Made by a program: the position numbers and the translations under genes | Assembly: GCF_021730395.1 (NCBI RefSeq) | Contig: NC_069371.1 | Span: 71,950,001-72,014,000 of the forward strand | Direction of reading: 5' to 3' | Length of the DNA stretch: 64,000 nt | Source of the DNA: Mercenaria mercenaria | Lineage: Eukaryota; Mollusca; Bivalvia; Venerida; Veneridae | The notes under the pieces: generated by a model | What the model was told of the DNA's origin: nothing | Seen by the model: only the letters and a program-made list of their open reading frames with translations | The model's database searches: none | Part shown: piece after piece, positions 47,218 through 59,325 of the stretch | Numbering within the stretch: the first letter of the stretch is position 1 | Layout of the letters: each line of letters begins with the position of its first letter

Positions 47218-48684
47218 CCTGAACATTTACAGAGAAAAATAACTATGTTCAAAGACAGTACTTGACATATTTTCCCAGAAAAAAGATAGGAAACGGAATT
47301 TCATAATCAATGAAAATATGTAGAGTATTTACTTTGAATATGGTTTTACCATTTACGCCTTTTTCAAAACTAAACCTTAATGTCAGTACTGTACACTATA
47401 TATAAATAAAAATGCAAATTGATTTTAGTTAAACTTGAAAATTAATTAAGATGTATGACTCAATATTACATAAATCCGACTCATGATAAACGGTTTAAAA
47501 TCAATTTTAAACGCGCCATTGGCCTTCCTCATTTTAAAATTTTTCCAGGGGGGCATGCCCCCGGACCCCCCTAGAACGTTCACACCTTCGGTGCTCAAAC
47601 CGCTTTGCGTACACGTTATTTTACCCTAGCTACGCCACTGGGAACTGAAGCACGGGGGCGTAAGCACGACTGGTTTTAAATCCAAGCATCTGAACGAAAA
47701 ACTGTGGTAAATCAAAAAGGACTTAATTATTTTCATTCTTTCAAGCTCATTGAAATATAATGATATAAAATAATTATGCTGAAATATATTCATCCGAGTA
47801 GTAATAAACTTGACGTCATACGGCAATTTTACGTCATAACTGACGCCATAATGTCCTCGCAACGGCTCGCGCGTCAACCATTGTTTGAAGCAGGATATCA
47901 GAGCTTGATTTCCTTCTTTGTTTGACTGATAAAACAAATCTAATCCTGTAAGAATGTACATTTTACCTCCATCCCTTCAATTCACGCATGCATACACGCA
48001 TGGCACGCACACATGCACGTACGCACGCAGCTTCTAGCATCAGCATGAGCGGAATAGTTGAACAGTAACATTTAGTGGATCCGTTCCTATGATCCAAGAG
48101 GACCATAAATAACAAAACACTAAATCCAGCTACTCGGTGACTTTGTATGCACGGTCGACACTTGATTCTTAAAGACTGCTGTTGTGGAAGTTTTTCAGAT
48201 CTTATGAAGCATAGAACACGACCCAGCAGAATTTATTATATTATATTTATATTTTACTTAGACAATTTTCTAGTAGAGAGAAACTTACACTCGTGTGCAC
48301 TCAGCCAACATTGTACGCAGACTGGCCAAACACATTGGTCACCCTTTCCACTGCACATACCTAAAACAAAAAACTTGTACGTTATGTAATAAATGCTTTT
48401 ATTTGGTAACGATTAAAATATAAAGCCGTGTGAGGTTAGTCGTAGTCTTATCTTTCTACCTACTCTTTATTGACGCGCTAAAATTTGAAAGTCCTTTTCG
48501 GTACTGCCCTTCATAGTATTTTTCTCTTGTTAAAAAACGACTGATCCGGTGAAGAAAGTAGTTTTATACAAGAATACAAATCTAGTCCCAGTTTGGAACG
48601 GTAACGCTTTTGTTAGTCTTACAAGAACAGACCAGTATCAGGGAATCTAAATTATAGAGAAGTATTCAATAAAAAAAACTTTCA

Positions 48685-48880
48685 TTAAGGTAGTGGACAT
48701 GTTATGACAGTCGGCACTTTCCGTTCGATTCCGTACTCTACGTATACGAATGAGGCATGTTCCGCTTGCTATGAAAAAACGCCAATGTCCTGTTATAGCT
48801 GAATAATTTCGAAAAAGCATACGAAGAAATACGTTATCGCACGGAAACTGTCGAGTTTCATTACGGGTGAATTACTTTAA
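48685..48880. mobile_element. TTAA-ended MITE, copy 1
   Basis: TTAAGGTAGTGGACATGTTA at the left and a partly matching inverse ending ACTTTAA at the right, 196 bp. Same family as 49112. Confidence 0.7.
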
Positions 48881-49111
48881 CTGATCGCTTATGCAATTTC
48901 ACTGCATGTTTGTTAATATAGTCAAACTTAAATACCTCATTATCAAAACAATCAGCAACATATCTACAATGTCTTGGATGCGAAACCCCGTCACATTGCA
49001 AACAAGAAAGGGCATTACCTGGAAATAAATATGACATATTGTAAACATTTTACATCATGGTATAAAAATTGCATATAGCGTGTGTCAACAACTTCGTCAT
49101 ATTATTTTTAA

Positions 49112-49309
49112 TTAAGGTAGTGGGCCCGTAATGACAATCGACAATTTCCGTTTGTTTACGTAATCTCCGTATGCGATTTCGGCATTCTCCGGTTGTTTTG
49201 AAAAGTAATTTCTGCTACGGCCGAAGGATGCCGAAATCGCGTGATGAGGATACGTAACGACACGGAAATAGCCGAGCGTCATTCCGAGTCCATTTGCTCA
49301 TTACCTTAA
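49112..49309. mobile_element. TTAA-ended MITE, copy 2
   Basis: TTAAGGTAGTGGGCCCGTAA to TTACCTTAA, 198 bp, with internal pairing (GCCGAAATCGCG against GCGATTTCGGC). With copy 1 it brackets the 83-bp exon at 48936-49018. Confidence 0.75.
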
Positions 49310-49509
49310 GAGACACCTTCATGCATGTCAGCAGTTTGCAAACAAAAAATACATATATATGACGAGAAGAAAAACGGAAGTACTCCTCAACAAAATAAAT
49401 GTTAAATGTGCAGACATGCGTAATTTATAAGTTGATACAATAGCTATGAAATGTTACTTGCCTGAGAGGAACAGCAAAAAGATGATGGCAAAACCAAAAA
49501 TCATTTTCT

Positions 49510-50190
49510 GAAAATAAAAGAAAATAAAATAAATTTTAAAGATAGCATATCATTTGCTTATGTTGTATTAAATGTATGCCTGATATAGAATCAGAATCAG
49601 TCACCTACTATTAGATTACTGGTTTAATTATGTCGTACATTCCCTCATTAAAGTGGAATTATACGCATATTTCAAGTAAACATCTAGCTGAAATAGATGT
49701 CTGTGTAAAAAGGCTGGAGGAAGTTATAGCTTTTAACCAAATATACCAAACTTTTCCTGTTACCAGTACGAAATAGTAACTTTCCAAATATGACTTTTCT
49801 TATTTTGACAGGGGCAGTCTTTGTAAGAAAAGTCAAATTGCATGCAGGAGTTGCTTCCCTTCAACTTCAGAAATCTCTACCTGTAGGTAAGGGAAATCAC
49901 TGCCTAGAAGATTGAAGAAAATAACTATTATTCTATTAATCCGATTCCTTTATTTCTAAAGCACCATCTTCAGATACTTATGCAGCATTATCGTTAATTT
50001 AACACATTTAAATGCACAGCAACCGAAAATTGCTTTTATAAAACATTCACCAAAACACACTATGTGCAGTAGATGCGCATAATGCCACTTTAACGCCACG
50101 GGAGCTTTACATTTTTCAAATGGCGGGCATTTATTAAGGCCCTCAAAGAACTAACAAAAAACTATAAATCCAATCTCCAATGAATGAATG
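49510..50190. other. gene-free stretch upstream of the FReD pseudogene
   Basis: TTTCAG just before the ATG at 49504 could be an acceptor for an untranslated first exon, which I cannot locate. Nothing else is recognised. Confidence 0.35.
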
Positions 50191-50194
50191 TTTA

Positions 50195-50450
50195 ACAACT
50201 AGAGATGTTTTTGAGAAAAGCGCATGTCTCCCAAAACTGCCTAATAATCTAAATAGTAAGTCAGTCTATATTTTATTTTATTGACAAATTGTACAAGTTT
50301 GGTGAAGATCGGATGAGAAATGTTCGACTTAGAGCGCGGACAAGCTTTGTGACAGACACACACACACACACACAGACAGACACACACATAGACATTAGAA
50401 AATCAATATGTGTCCCACGCCACTGTGCGGTGGGAGACATAATTATAGCA
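50195..50450 (+). repeat. dispersed repeat ending in an (AC)n run
   Basis: GTACAAGTTTGGTGAAGATC, then GAGCGCGGACAAGCTTTGTG, an AC microsatellite (50358-50389), and CCCACGCCACTGTGCGGTGG. This format is frequent in bivalve DNA. No coding capacity. Confidence 0.55.
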
Positions 50451-50908
50451 GTACCATAATTTTGGTAATCAATGATACCCTAAAATAACCTTTTTTTTCA
50501 TTTTAGGGGATGCGTTATTTGGTGGGAGAGTGTTTATTAGGGAAAACCATTTCACCGTGAAACGATGCACTTTGCCATCCATATAGGCTATAGGTCTAAA
50601 ATTTTATACTTTAAACATTTGTGAATACGAGCCAATACTGGTCTTATCTTACTTTTAAAAGTATTGAACTGAAATCGTAATTACGCATGTAAATAGATCC
50701 CTGTTAATCTTGGCCACAGTTTCCAGCAAATTGTTAGATTTATGTTAAACCTACATCTTCAAAAATCTTAAATAACTTACCTCAGGCGCCCCTTAAATAA
50801 TGATACCAATTTGAATTTATTAATGTATATGTATTTGGTAGAATTGGACCTTATCTTTAAAATTATCCCGTTCATAGCAATACCAAATTAATAACACTAG
50901 CAGTACTT

Positions 50909-51450
50909 CACGGCTACTAAACCCTAGCGCCACCACCGAGAAGTAGTGGTAAGGAATAAAACAGATAACGCAAACCATACGCTCAGCGCCACCACTACTG
51001 AATTGCGCCGCCATTTTTAAAAAATACTGGCATATTTCTTCTAACTTAAAGGGAGATTTCATTAATTCTAATGTTTGTCAGTTTAAGTGTTATTCGCATA
51101 TAGACTATTTGTACGCGCGATAATGTTCTTATAGTGTCTCTATGCATCGAAATCTAGTTGGAATACATACAGATATCAACATGTAAACGCGTGAATCAGG
51201 AGAAAAGCTCTTGACACCACAATTTACATAATATTTGAACGAATTTACGGTCGACATGTCGTAAACGTGTTCTTACAAGGCACTTCATGTTCCGATTTTT
51301 GAAATATGTTCTACAAATGAAAATACAGAATAAAATGTTAATTTTACTCACCTGTTTACACTCTGGACCGGTGATAGCTGCACCACAGAAGTGTCGACAG
51401 TTAATTTCTTTATCACCACTTGGTGGTGGCGCTAGGGTTTACTAGCCGTG
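50909..51450. mobile_element. 542-bp MITE with about 45-bp inverted ends
   Basis: CACGGCTACTAAACCCTAGC followed by GCCACCACC at the left; its inverse (GGTGGTGGCGCTAGGGTTTA) closes the right end at 51450. The ends are partly self-complementary. An extra AGCGCCACCACT word lies at 50987. Confidence 0.75.
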
Positions 51451-51574
51451 TATTGTAAAAGGCTCAAAAATGAACACATTTTTAATCATGTGATCTGAGC
51501 GGGAATGTCAGCGTTGTTTGATCACGTTGGCGAGCAATGCCCGTCGTCTGTTCACATTTAGCTTGTGTATGCAA

Positions 51575-52890
51575 TTCAAGCTGCATTTTTACGTGATCTT
51601 TTTGAATTTTGATCAGAATGATTGCCTTGATAAAATCTAGCTCGCTAGGTCAAATCAAAGAAAAACCTTGTGTAAGCAATAGGAGCTGCATTTTACACTG
51701 GATCTTCATGACATTTATTCAAAATGTTTGTCTTGGTAAAATCTAGGTCAAGTTTTAATATGGGTTATCTGGGATTAAAAACCAGGTCAACTGTTCGAAT
51801 AAAAGAAAAAAAAACATTTTGTATGCAAAAGGGGCTGCATTTTTCAATTAACTTCGTGTAATTCGATCAAAATGTTTATCATGATAAAATGTAGGTGAAG
51901 TTCGAATATGGGTCATCTATGGTAAAAGACTAGGTCACGCGGTCAAATCAAGGAAAATCTATGTGTGTGCATATGCAATAGGGGTTGCATTTTTCACTTG
52001 ATGTTCCTGAAATCTTATCAGAATGATTGTTTTGATGAATTTTAGGTCAGGTCTGATTAGTATTTATCTTGGGTTAAAAATAAGTCAATTAAAAAAAAGC
52101 TTTGTGTATGCAATAGGAGCTGCAGTTTTTCATTAGATACTCATGAAACTTGAACAAAATGTTTTTCTTGCTTATGGGTTATCTTGGGTTAAAATCTAGG
52201 TCACTGAGTTTAATAAAAAAAAACCTGGTTTATGCAATAGGTGGTACACTTTTCGTTAAATTTTCGTGGAGTTTAATCAGAATGTTTTTCTTGATAAAAT
52301 TTAGGTCAAGTTTGACTATTGGTTATCTGTGGTCAAAAACTAGGTCACCCAGTTAAATCAAAGACAAACTCTATGTGTGCAATAGGGGCTGTATTCTTCA
52401 CTTGGTAATCGTGAAATGTGATCAAAATGATCAGCTTGATCAAATCTAGGTCAAATTTGAATATAGGTCATCTGGGATCAAAAACTAGGCCACTCAGTCA
52501 AGTCAAAGAAAAACAAGGTGTGTACAAAAGGGGCTGCCTTTTTCACTGGATTTTCATGAAATTTAATCAGGACAATTGCCACGATGAAGTCAGGGTGAAG
52601 TCTGATTATGGGTCAACTGAGGTCAAAAACTAGGTCACTCAGTCAAATCAAAGAAAAACATGGTGTATGCAATAGGGCTGTATTTCACAAAAGACATTTA
52701 TGAAATTTGATCAGATTGTTTGTCTTAATGTAATCTAGGTCAAGCTTGAATATAGGTCATCTGGGTTGAAAAACTAGGATATCCGGTCAAATCAAAGAAA
52801 TATTTTGGCGTATGCAATATGGGATGCATTTTTTTTCAATGGAAATTCATGAAATTTGATAAGAATGATTTGGATGATTGTCATATGAAT
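51575..52890 (+). repeat. about 145-bp tandem repeat, nine diverged units
   Basis: Each unit carries CTAGGTCACTCAGTCAAATC, AAAGAAAAAC, TATGCAATAGGGGCTGC and TCATGAAATTTGATCAGAATG-like words. Unit marks lie near 51643, 51783, 51930, 52080, 52195, 52340, 52485, 52630 and 52770. Apparent short proteins are products of the repeat. Confidence 0.8.
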
Positions 52891-52899
52891 ATATTAGCC

Positions 52900-55615
52900 C
52901 TAATGTTTTTCAGGTTCCTATGTCAAGGTCACTCAGGTCTTAACATTGAAAACAGTTTCTGTAGTATTTGTTGTGAAGCCTGTAACTTACACCCTTCAAA
53001 CTTGGCGGGGTGATTAGCCAATTGGAGTAGACGACCCCTATTGCTTTTACGATCAATAGGTTAAAGGTTAAGGATGCGGCAGCCGGAATGATTCCTCTCT
53101 GTTTCTTTCTTTAAAAAATACAGAAAAAATAGAGAACAGTTTCTTCAGTCACACTTTTAGCAAGATCATTCCAGGTGTTCCTCAGGTAAGCGGCATAGTA
53201 CCATTTGGTTCTCTTCTTCCGTTTTGGGGACCTTATATGTTTATGATTTGCCATGGAACGCGGATATGTTAAAAGGTGAGCTGTTAGAACACCCCCTTTC
53301 AGACCTTACACCGCCCAAATGTGGCGCAATTATTAAAAACAACACAAAACAATTATATAATAACGTCATATTTTCATTTAAAGAATTCGGTTTTCTTAAC
53401 ACATGTAGTTTTGTACATAATGATAGTGATTGTCTTGGCCTATAAGTTATAACGCAAAGAAAAGAAAAGAGAGGTAATATCGTGCAAGTTTAATATTTTG
53501 TAAAGATCCGCAGAAAAAAAGACGTAAGGAGCAAGTAGTTTGAAGTAAGAGATCTTGACCACTTGGCCACGGAGGACACAAAGGCCCCTGTTTCATACAC
53601 TAGAAGTTTTATTTTACATTTGTAGCATTATGTACTGAAGTTGGTGTTTAACTAAATTTCAAATTTTGTGGTTTCTTTTGTGGCCGATAACGTCCATTTT
53701 AAGGCCGTGAGACATTTTACCGTCAGTTGATAATATGTCGCGGGCAACTTTCAAATCCGCGTGAATTTATGTCGAAATGAAATTGTATAAAATATCGCGG
53801 CCAAGAGAAACTCTCGAGGTTTTCTGTCACGCATCTGCCGTAGAACGTAGCAAATTACAGACGAAACCGCGACTTTTTGGGTCTACACAGTAGAATGAGC
53901 TATGCTTGCGTACCTTATAAAAAGTTGAGTTTAAACATTTAAGCCTCGAGTTTTTATGCCTAGAAACGTCTTTCATAAAAAAACATTTATTTATTTATTT
54001 ATTCAATATGACCCATCTGTAGTTTATCTGCATCCGCTAAAGTAAAAACTTTAAAAATAAAATAATAAAAAAAAGAGAAATCTTTCTGATGTCATGTAAT
54101 AATTTATGTATTCGGACCTCGGACACATTGGTTTGATTATAACTGACTAGTAAGCCGTTCAGTAGGTGTGCACTACTATTCATAAATGTAATTATATGCC
54201 ATAGAATACATATCACAAAACAATTAAATTACAAATGACAGAAGTGAAGAAATGAAAAGAATATGTTTCGTATCAAAAGTCCAAGAGATTTGCAGCAGAC
54301 GTATGACGCTTCACTTAAAAAAATAAAAAGATGGTGCCTTTTGTGGCCGAAAGTATAATTTTGAAAGCTGGTCATCCAAGCCTCTTTTGTTATCAGTTAT
54401 GAAAGAACTGGGTAAGACAATGAATGACCGCTTCTGGATGTTTCTTTCTTGCCTTTTGATGTCCATTTAGGACATTCTCGATTGGACATTCGCAATCTGC
54501 ACTACACTCTCTATGAAGTAGACAAAGGTTAGTTCAATGTAGTATCTTGTCCCTATGAAAGGTTATCTGGTTTGGTCTGATAAGGTCAAAAGCCACCCGG
54601 CCATTTTGTCTTTGCGGTTATTGTCAGCCACTCGAGTGACCGCTTTAAATGCTGTGTTTATATGGCTATTATAGCCAACTGAGTAGTAACGAAACTCGAA
54701 AACACTCAACAGGTTAGCATGCAACAGTTCGTTAAGGTATGATAACGTTTCGATGTCTGGTGACCCCATGCTTTTTTTTTTTTTGGTATCAACTGAAAGG
54801 GTAATGTTCGCTGAACAAGAATTAGTTAATAAGATGATCATAATAATAAATATAATGATAAATCCTACACTGTATGCAGTATCATTGAATACTATCAAGT
54901 AAAAAATCTATAATATATTTTTGTCATGTAATTATATTTTTCTATTCAGTAGACAATACACTTTCAAATGAAACCAAAATTATATGAGCATACCAGGCAT
55001 CAATATTTGATATTTTCATAGCACTATTATATAGAACTCGCTTATTTGTGGACCGGATACCTTCAATTCTGGAAGCAGTCCATTTTATGCAGGGAATATT
55101 TAGGGGAATCTTTACAGGATGGTCAACCACGAAAACACGTGCGTGGCCGATAATGGCACACGCGAGTTTGTTAACCATTTTAAACGTGTGCAGTAAAATG
55201 ATTTTGCAAGTTCCTGCAAAAGACAAGAAACTGAAAATTAACAGAGAAGAGACCCATATATGTAAATATTTGCGGAATTTCGACTTGTTCTCTGCAAACT
55301 TAGGCTGGACATATTTGACTGCAAAACACTTTAAGAAAATAACAGTTTTGACACCAAAAGGTGTCTTTTTTACTTACGTTAGATTTTGATAAGGGAAGCA
55401 GTTTGCCCAACGTGCATTGCGGTTAGCTGAGCATACCTTTTTCCTGTGTATTTCACTTGATACTATCTAACAAAAATAGCTTTAATATGCACTCTAAATT
55501 GAACTTTTACGACAACGTTGGGTTTAATTGGTAAAGAGTAAGAATATTTGTGTGTTATATTTTAGCAGTTGGGAATGTCTCTAGAAATGGTGTTCTGTAT
55601 TTTGACAATGTCTTT
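52900..55615. other. gene-free stretch
   Basis: No exon with recognisable domain. A tRNA-like SINE end (GACCACTTGGCCACGGAGGA) is near 53556. Frames at 54563-55389 on both strands show no known family. Confidence 0.4.
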
Positions 55616-55618
55616 TGT

Positions 55619-55860
55619 GTTGGGTTTAATGCCGTTTTTCAACAGTATTTCAGTCATGTAACGGTGGGCAGTTAACCTAACCAGTGTTCCTGGGTTCTGT
55701 ACCAGTACACACCTGTTCTCCGCAAATAACTGCCAACTTCCCCACATGAATCAGAGGTGGAGCACGAATGATTTCAGATACAATGTCGTTTATCAAATCG
55801 TAACGGAGAACATACGGGGCGCCCGACGATCGAACTCCCGACCCCGTGATCCGTAGAGAG
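55619..55860 (-). mobile_element. tRNA-derived SINE
   Basis: On the minus strand the head is ACGGATCACGGGGTCGGGAG with a B-box-like end (GGTCGGGAGTTCGATCGTC). The body contains AATCATTCGTGCTCCACCTC, and the tail is GGCATTAAACCCAAC, similar to the tail at 25215. Slightly truncated at the tRNA end. Confidence 0.75.
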
Positions 55861-57683
55861 TAAATAACACAAGTATAAGATTTCGAGGGACATGATTTGT
55901 ACTCCTGCGATCGCAAAAAAAAAAAATAAAATAAAAAAAAAAAAAAAAACAGATTTTGATCATTTGTATTCGTTTCAACTTATATATTTTGATAAAATGG
56001 AAACCGTTTGGGTTCTAACTTTTTGTATATTTTTCTAAATGAAAATAAACGCGACTTCTCATAGATTGTATTCAAAAGGAGTTTGACTCATCAAAGTCAA
56101 TATATTTGATTTTTCGTCAAATTTTGGGAAAAAAAGATTCAATTTAGCATACACGTAATTATTAAAATAAACATGTTCTAAACATTAATAAAGTTATATC
56201 AAAGTCCCATATCTAAAAGCCATACAGCGTTATTGCGCGTGTATCAAAATGTCCCTGTGACATGTGCACGGGCGGTCCAATTAACTCCTGATCTCTGTAA
56301 ACTTTAAAGAATAAGCGCTGTTGTCAAATACCATTTCTTTTTGTTGGATGAAAGTCAAATAACTTCACATTACATTCCGATAAATAAATATTTGCTCCCT
56401 TCATTTTAAATGTAACAAAAGTTGAAGTAACATTTGCATAAAAACTGTATACTTAATCCCTTTATAAGAACACAATAATTAAGGGCTGTTTAATATGAAT
56501 GCTATAAAGATTACAATGCAAACAATGTAAACAGACCCACGGGGAGGCTGACTTGTGTAAATATAATAAAGTGATTCGGCAACAATAAACAAAAAGTGTT
56601 TCAAGCTTAGACTGTGCCTGACTAAACCGGAAGTCACGTGATGTGAAAAAGCGTGCGCTGCGTCTGGTGTAAATAAATAAAACAAATTAAAATCGGACTG
56701 AAGTTACATTAACTTATTTTATAGACAGGTCGGAAACTGTAATGTATAGATATGTTAATCTTTTGGGAAGTGTGAAACTATTATACGTGGGGTTTTTTTT
56801 GTTTTTTTTTTTTTTGTTTTTTTTTATCTTGATGAACTTTTTATTAGATATGCAAATTTCATTTCGCATTTCTACAGTTCTACAAAACAATCGGATTAAA
56901 ACCATCTCATTAAAACGCAGCGTATATTAAGACCATGTGCTTCTGTCCGATATTCTCCAAGCTTTTGAAAGCCAGTCATCAGCCTTGTTTCTTTATTTTC
57001 CGTCCACAATGACCTTGCTATGGAGGGTGGGGAAGGTGGGATGCGCTGAAATCTTTCTCACAGATACTGACATCAAGTACTGTATAATTATCTTAATCTG
57101 TATTAAGGACTGAGAGACCTTTGTCTTATCATGCTATCACTGACCTCTTGTAATCCCAGTCTGTCACGTGACATGTCATATTTGAATTTTCTTTTTAAGG
57201 CCAGATAAAAGTCTTGAATGTATGTTACATCATAGGAATTCCTTCACTTAAAACAGAAATAATAGGCGTATTGCACATTTCAACACCTCTGAAGACTTAA
57301 ACAAACCGAGTCTGCTCAAATTTAGTAGTAATTTGATTGCGATCTGTGCCGCCAAAGGAACTTCTTCTGTTTTTTACTATTTAGCCGTCCTTAAAGAATT
57401 TCTTGTAGGCTCTATTGCCATAGTGAGAACATAGAATATTTTCTCTCTGTTATAACAACAAATCTTGACTTAGGAAGATAGGACCGCCTGTTTGACTTGA
57501 AGGTATTTTTAATTGATACTGGTATATTCTTTCTTTTTATGAAATATCAAAAATACGAGTACTTTTTAGTTTTGAAAAGGAAGCGTGGCATGCATGTGTG
57601 CGTTTTAAAATGAAAATAAACTTTATGAATTTTGTGTAATAACTGATAAACTTGCATAACGTTTTCAGACATGTCTCGGTGCG
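55861..57683. other. gene-free stretch
   Basis: Poly(A)/poly(T) tracts (55916-55949; 56791-56826) and AT-rich DNA; no gene recognised. Confidence 0.4.
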
Positions 57684-57914
57684 AACGGACTAGCCACTAG
57701 ACTGATAATAAAGAAATTATGAATTCATAATTTTAACATGTCCAAAACATTGCGGAATGATACTAATTTCTCTTGGGTAATGATTACATTTTACTCGGAA
57801 CAGATTAGCCACTAGACTGATAATAAAGAAATTATGAATTCATAATTCTAACATGTCCAAAACATTGCGGAATGATACTGATTTCTCTTGGGTAATGATT
57901 ACATTTTACTCGGA
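57684..57914. repeat. 115-bp tandem duplication upstream of the bHLH gene
   Basis: TAGCCACTAGACTGATAATA starts at 57691 and again at 57806. The two copies are nearly identical through CTTGGGTAATGATTACATTT and end CTCGGA. About 1.4 kb before the bHLH start. Confidence 0.9.
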
Positions 57915-59325
57915 CTTTATCTTAGACTCACTGTGTAAAATCTCAAACTTTAAACTAAAATAAAGGTTTTAAATCAATATAATATTTCAATGAAACTTCA
58001 AAGTTTTGTTGTTTGTAGCATCATCTGGGGCATATGCAGTGAAAAATCTTAAAATGGTTTCTAAAATGTGATATTTACTTCTAAAGTCACTATATGTTTA
58101 TTGTAAATATACTTCGTTATACCCAAGTGGAAACTGGCAGGTACTCGAAAATGCAGCTCTCTGGTTAATCAGTTAGTGCCCCTAATGTACAGTGATGTCA
58201 TGATAAAATTATGAATTTGTCCCAAAATTTCAACTTTTGTAATTTTTCTCTTATTTTATGTGATAGTGACAAATGCAAATCTATTTTAGAGATTTTCGAA
58301 GAGAACTGGTTGTAGGATATAGACTGGCTAAAACTAAAAATTAAAAAAAAAAAAAATAACATGTCATAGTCCAAGAACTAGCCGGTCTACGTTGCGAATT
58401 ATTAACATGTTAAATTTGATTTTATTTGATTTTTTAACTTGGCTGAATATGGATTGAATAAGCAGAGTTTAATGACTGGATGAAGTAAGAATGAATGCAT
58501 GGTATAAGAAAACAAAACAAAATTATGCAGTTTTAATTAATTGAATTTCTTAAAAAAACATGTATTAATATTTAACAACCCCATTAGGAAAATATTACAA
58601 GAACCGATGGCATCTTTTATCGCCTTAAAAATAAGATAACATTGGAACCGTGGATTTTTACATCTGAAATGGATCAAAATATTTCTCTGGGAATTAATAC
58701 ACCTGGCTATTCCAAAGCCTGTACTAGTGTCACCGTTCTCGTAGATAATAATACACAGTTAACGGGATTCTACTTCAACTTTAAACAGCTTTTAGAGATA
58801 ACACTATCACGCTATAATAACATTTGATGAAATTATAGTTTATTTTTATTTGTTCGGGCTGTAAAATACTTAAAACTATCTTCGTAAGAAAATAATCTCG
58901 AGACTCAACGCGCGACCAGCACGCGACATCGAGAACCGCTTCCTGATTGGCTAAATCGATTATTGGAGGTGGGACAAAGTGACTATTGGATTTTAATTGG
59001 CAATTATTCTATTGATACAACTGGATGCTGAATCATTTGACTATTAACACTTAACTTGAACTAATTTGACAATATTTGATTCAATTAAATTGAGTGTGAT
59101 CACACGGGTACAAAGAAATTCTATTTTATTAAACTGCAAAACGAAAAATTGCCTTAAAACCGACAAAGACGGAAATATTTTTGTCTGTTTCTTTCATCTG
59201 GTTTAAGTTTGTTATAAATGCATCTCGAAAATTGTTACAAAGCACTGTCAAATAAAATAGGTGCGAAATCTATACATTAAGTAAAAGCGAACTGTGCAGG
59301 GCCAAAAGAATTGTTAAAAGGAACT
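57915..59325. other. upstream region of the bHLH gene
   Basis: Three ATTGG (CCAAT complement) words near 58947, 58962 and 58984, followed by 300 bp of AT-rich DNA, may mark the promoter. No exon seen. Confidence 0.35.

Larger units (their letters stand above)
37536..49504 (-). pseudogene. three-finger (Ly6/uPAR) x2 - EGF - fibrinogen-related domain gene, degenerate
   Basis: Exons in gene order: 49504-49462 (signal peptide MIFGFAIIFLLFLSG), 49018-48936, 48360-48289 and 46202-46106 (three-finger domain 1: LSCLQCDGVSHPRHC, VCAVERV, CHECCDSNLCN), 45735-45641, 44984-44917 and 44441-44273 (three-finger domain 2, ending VVCGGCCDGDLCN), 43305-43198 (EGF: CDAQPCEHGTC, CVCDSGYEGKNC), 41752-41616, 40901-40805 and 37774-37536 (FReD: DGGGWT; VFQHRFDGSENF; GFGNASGEYWLG; FSTYDHEQD; TMMM-type end). 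Nearly all borders fit in phase; intron 1 is GC-AG. Damage seen: TGA where the conserved Cys of domain 1 exon 2 is expected, TGA for a conserved Trp in the last FReD exon, a phase mismatch at 44984, and no exon for the FReD middle between 37775 and 40804. The domain order is well supported; function is probably lost. A secreted lectin-like defence protein is the likely ancestor. Confidence 0.75.

Noticed and set aside
48289-48360. Selenocysteine at the TGA in three-finger exon 2
   Set aside because: A second TGA stands at a Trp codon, another exon is missing and a phase mismatch exists; decay explains all of these.
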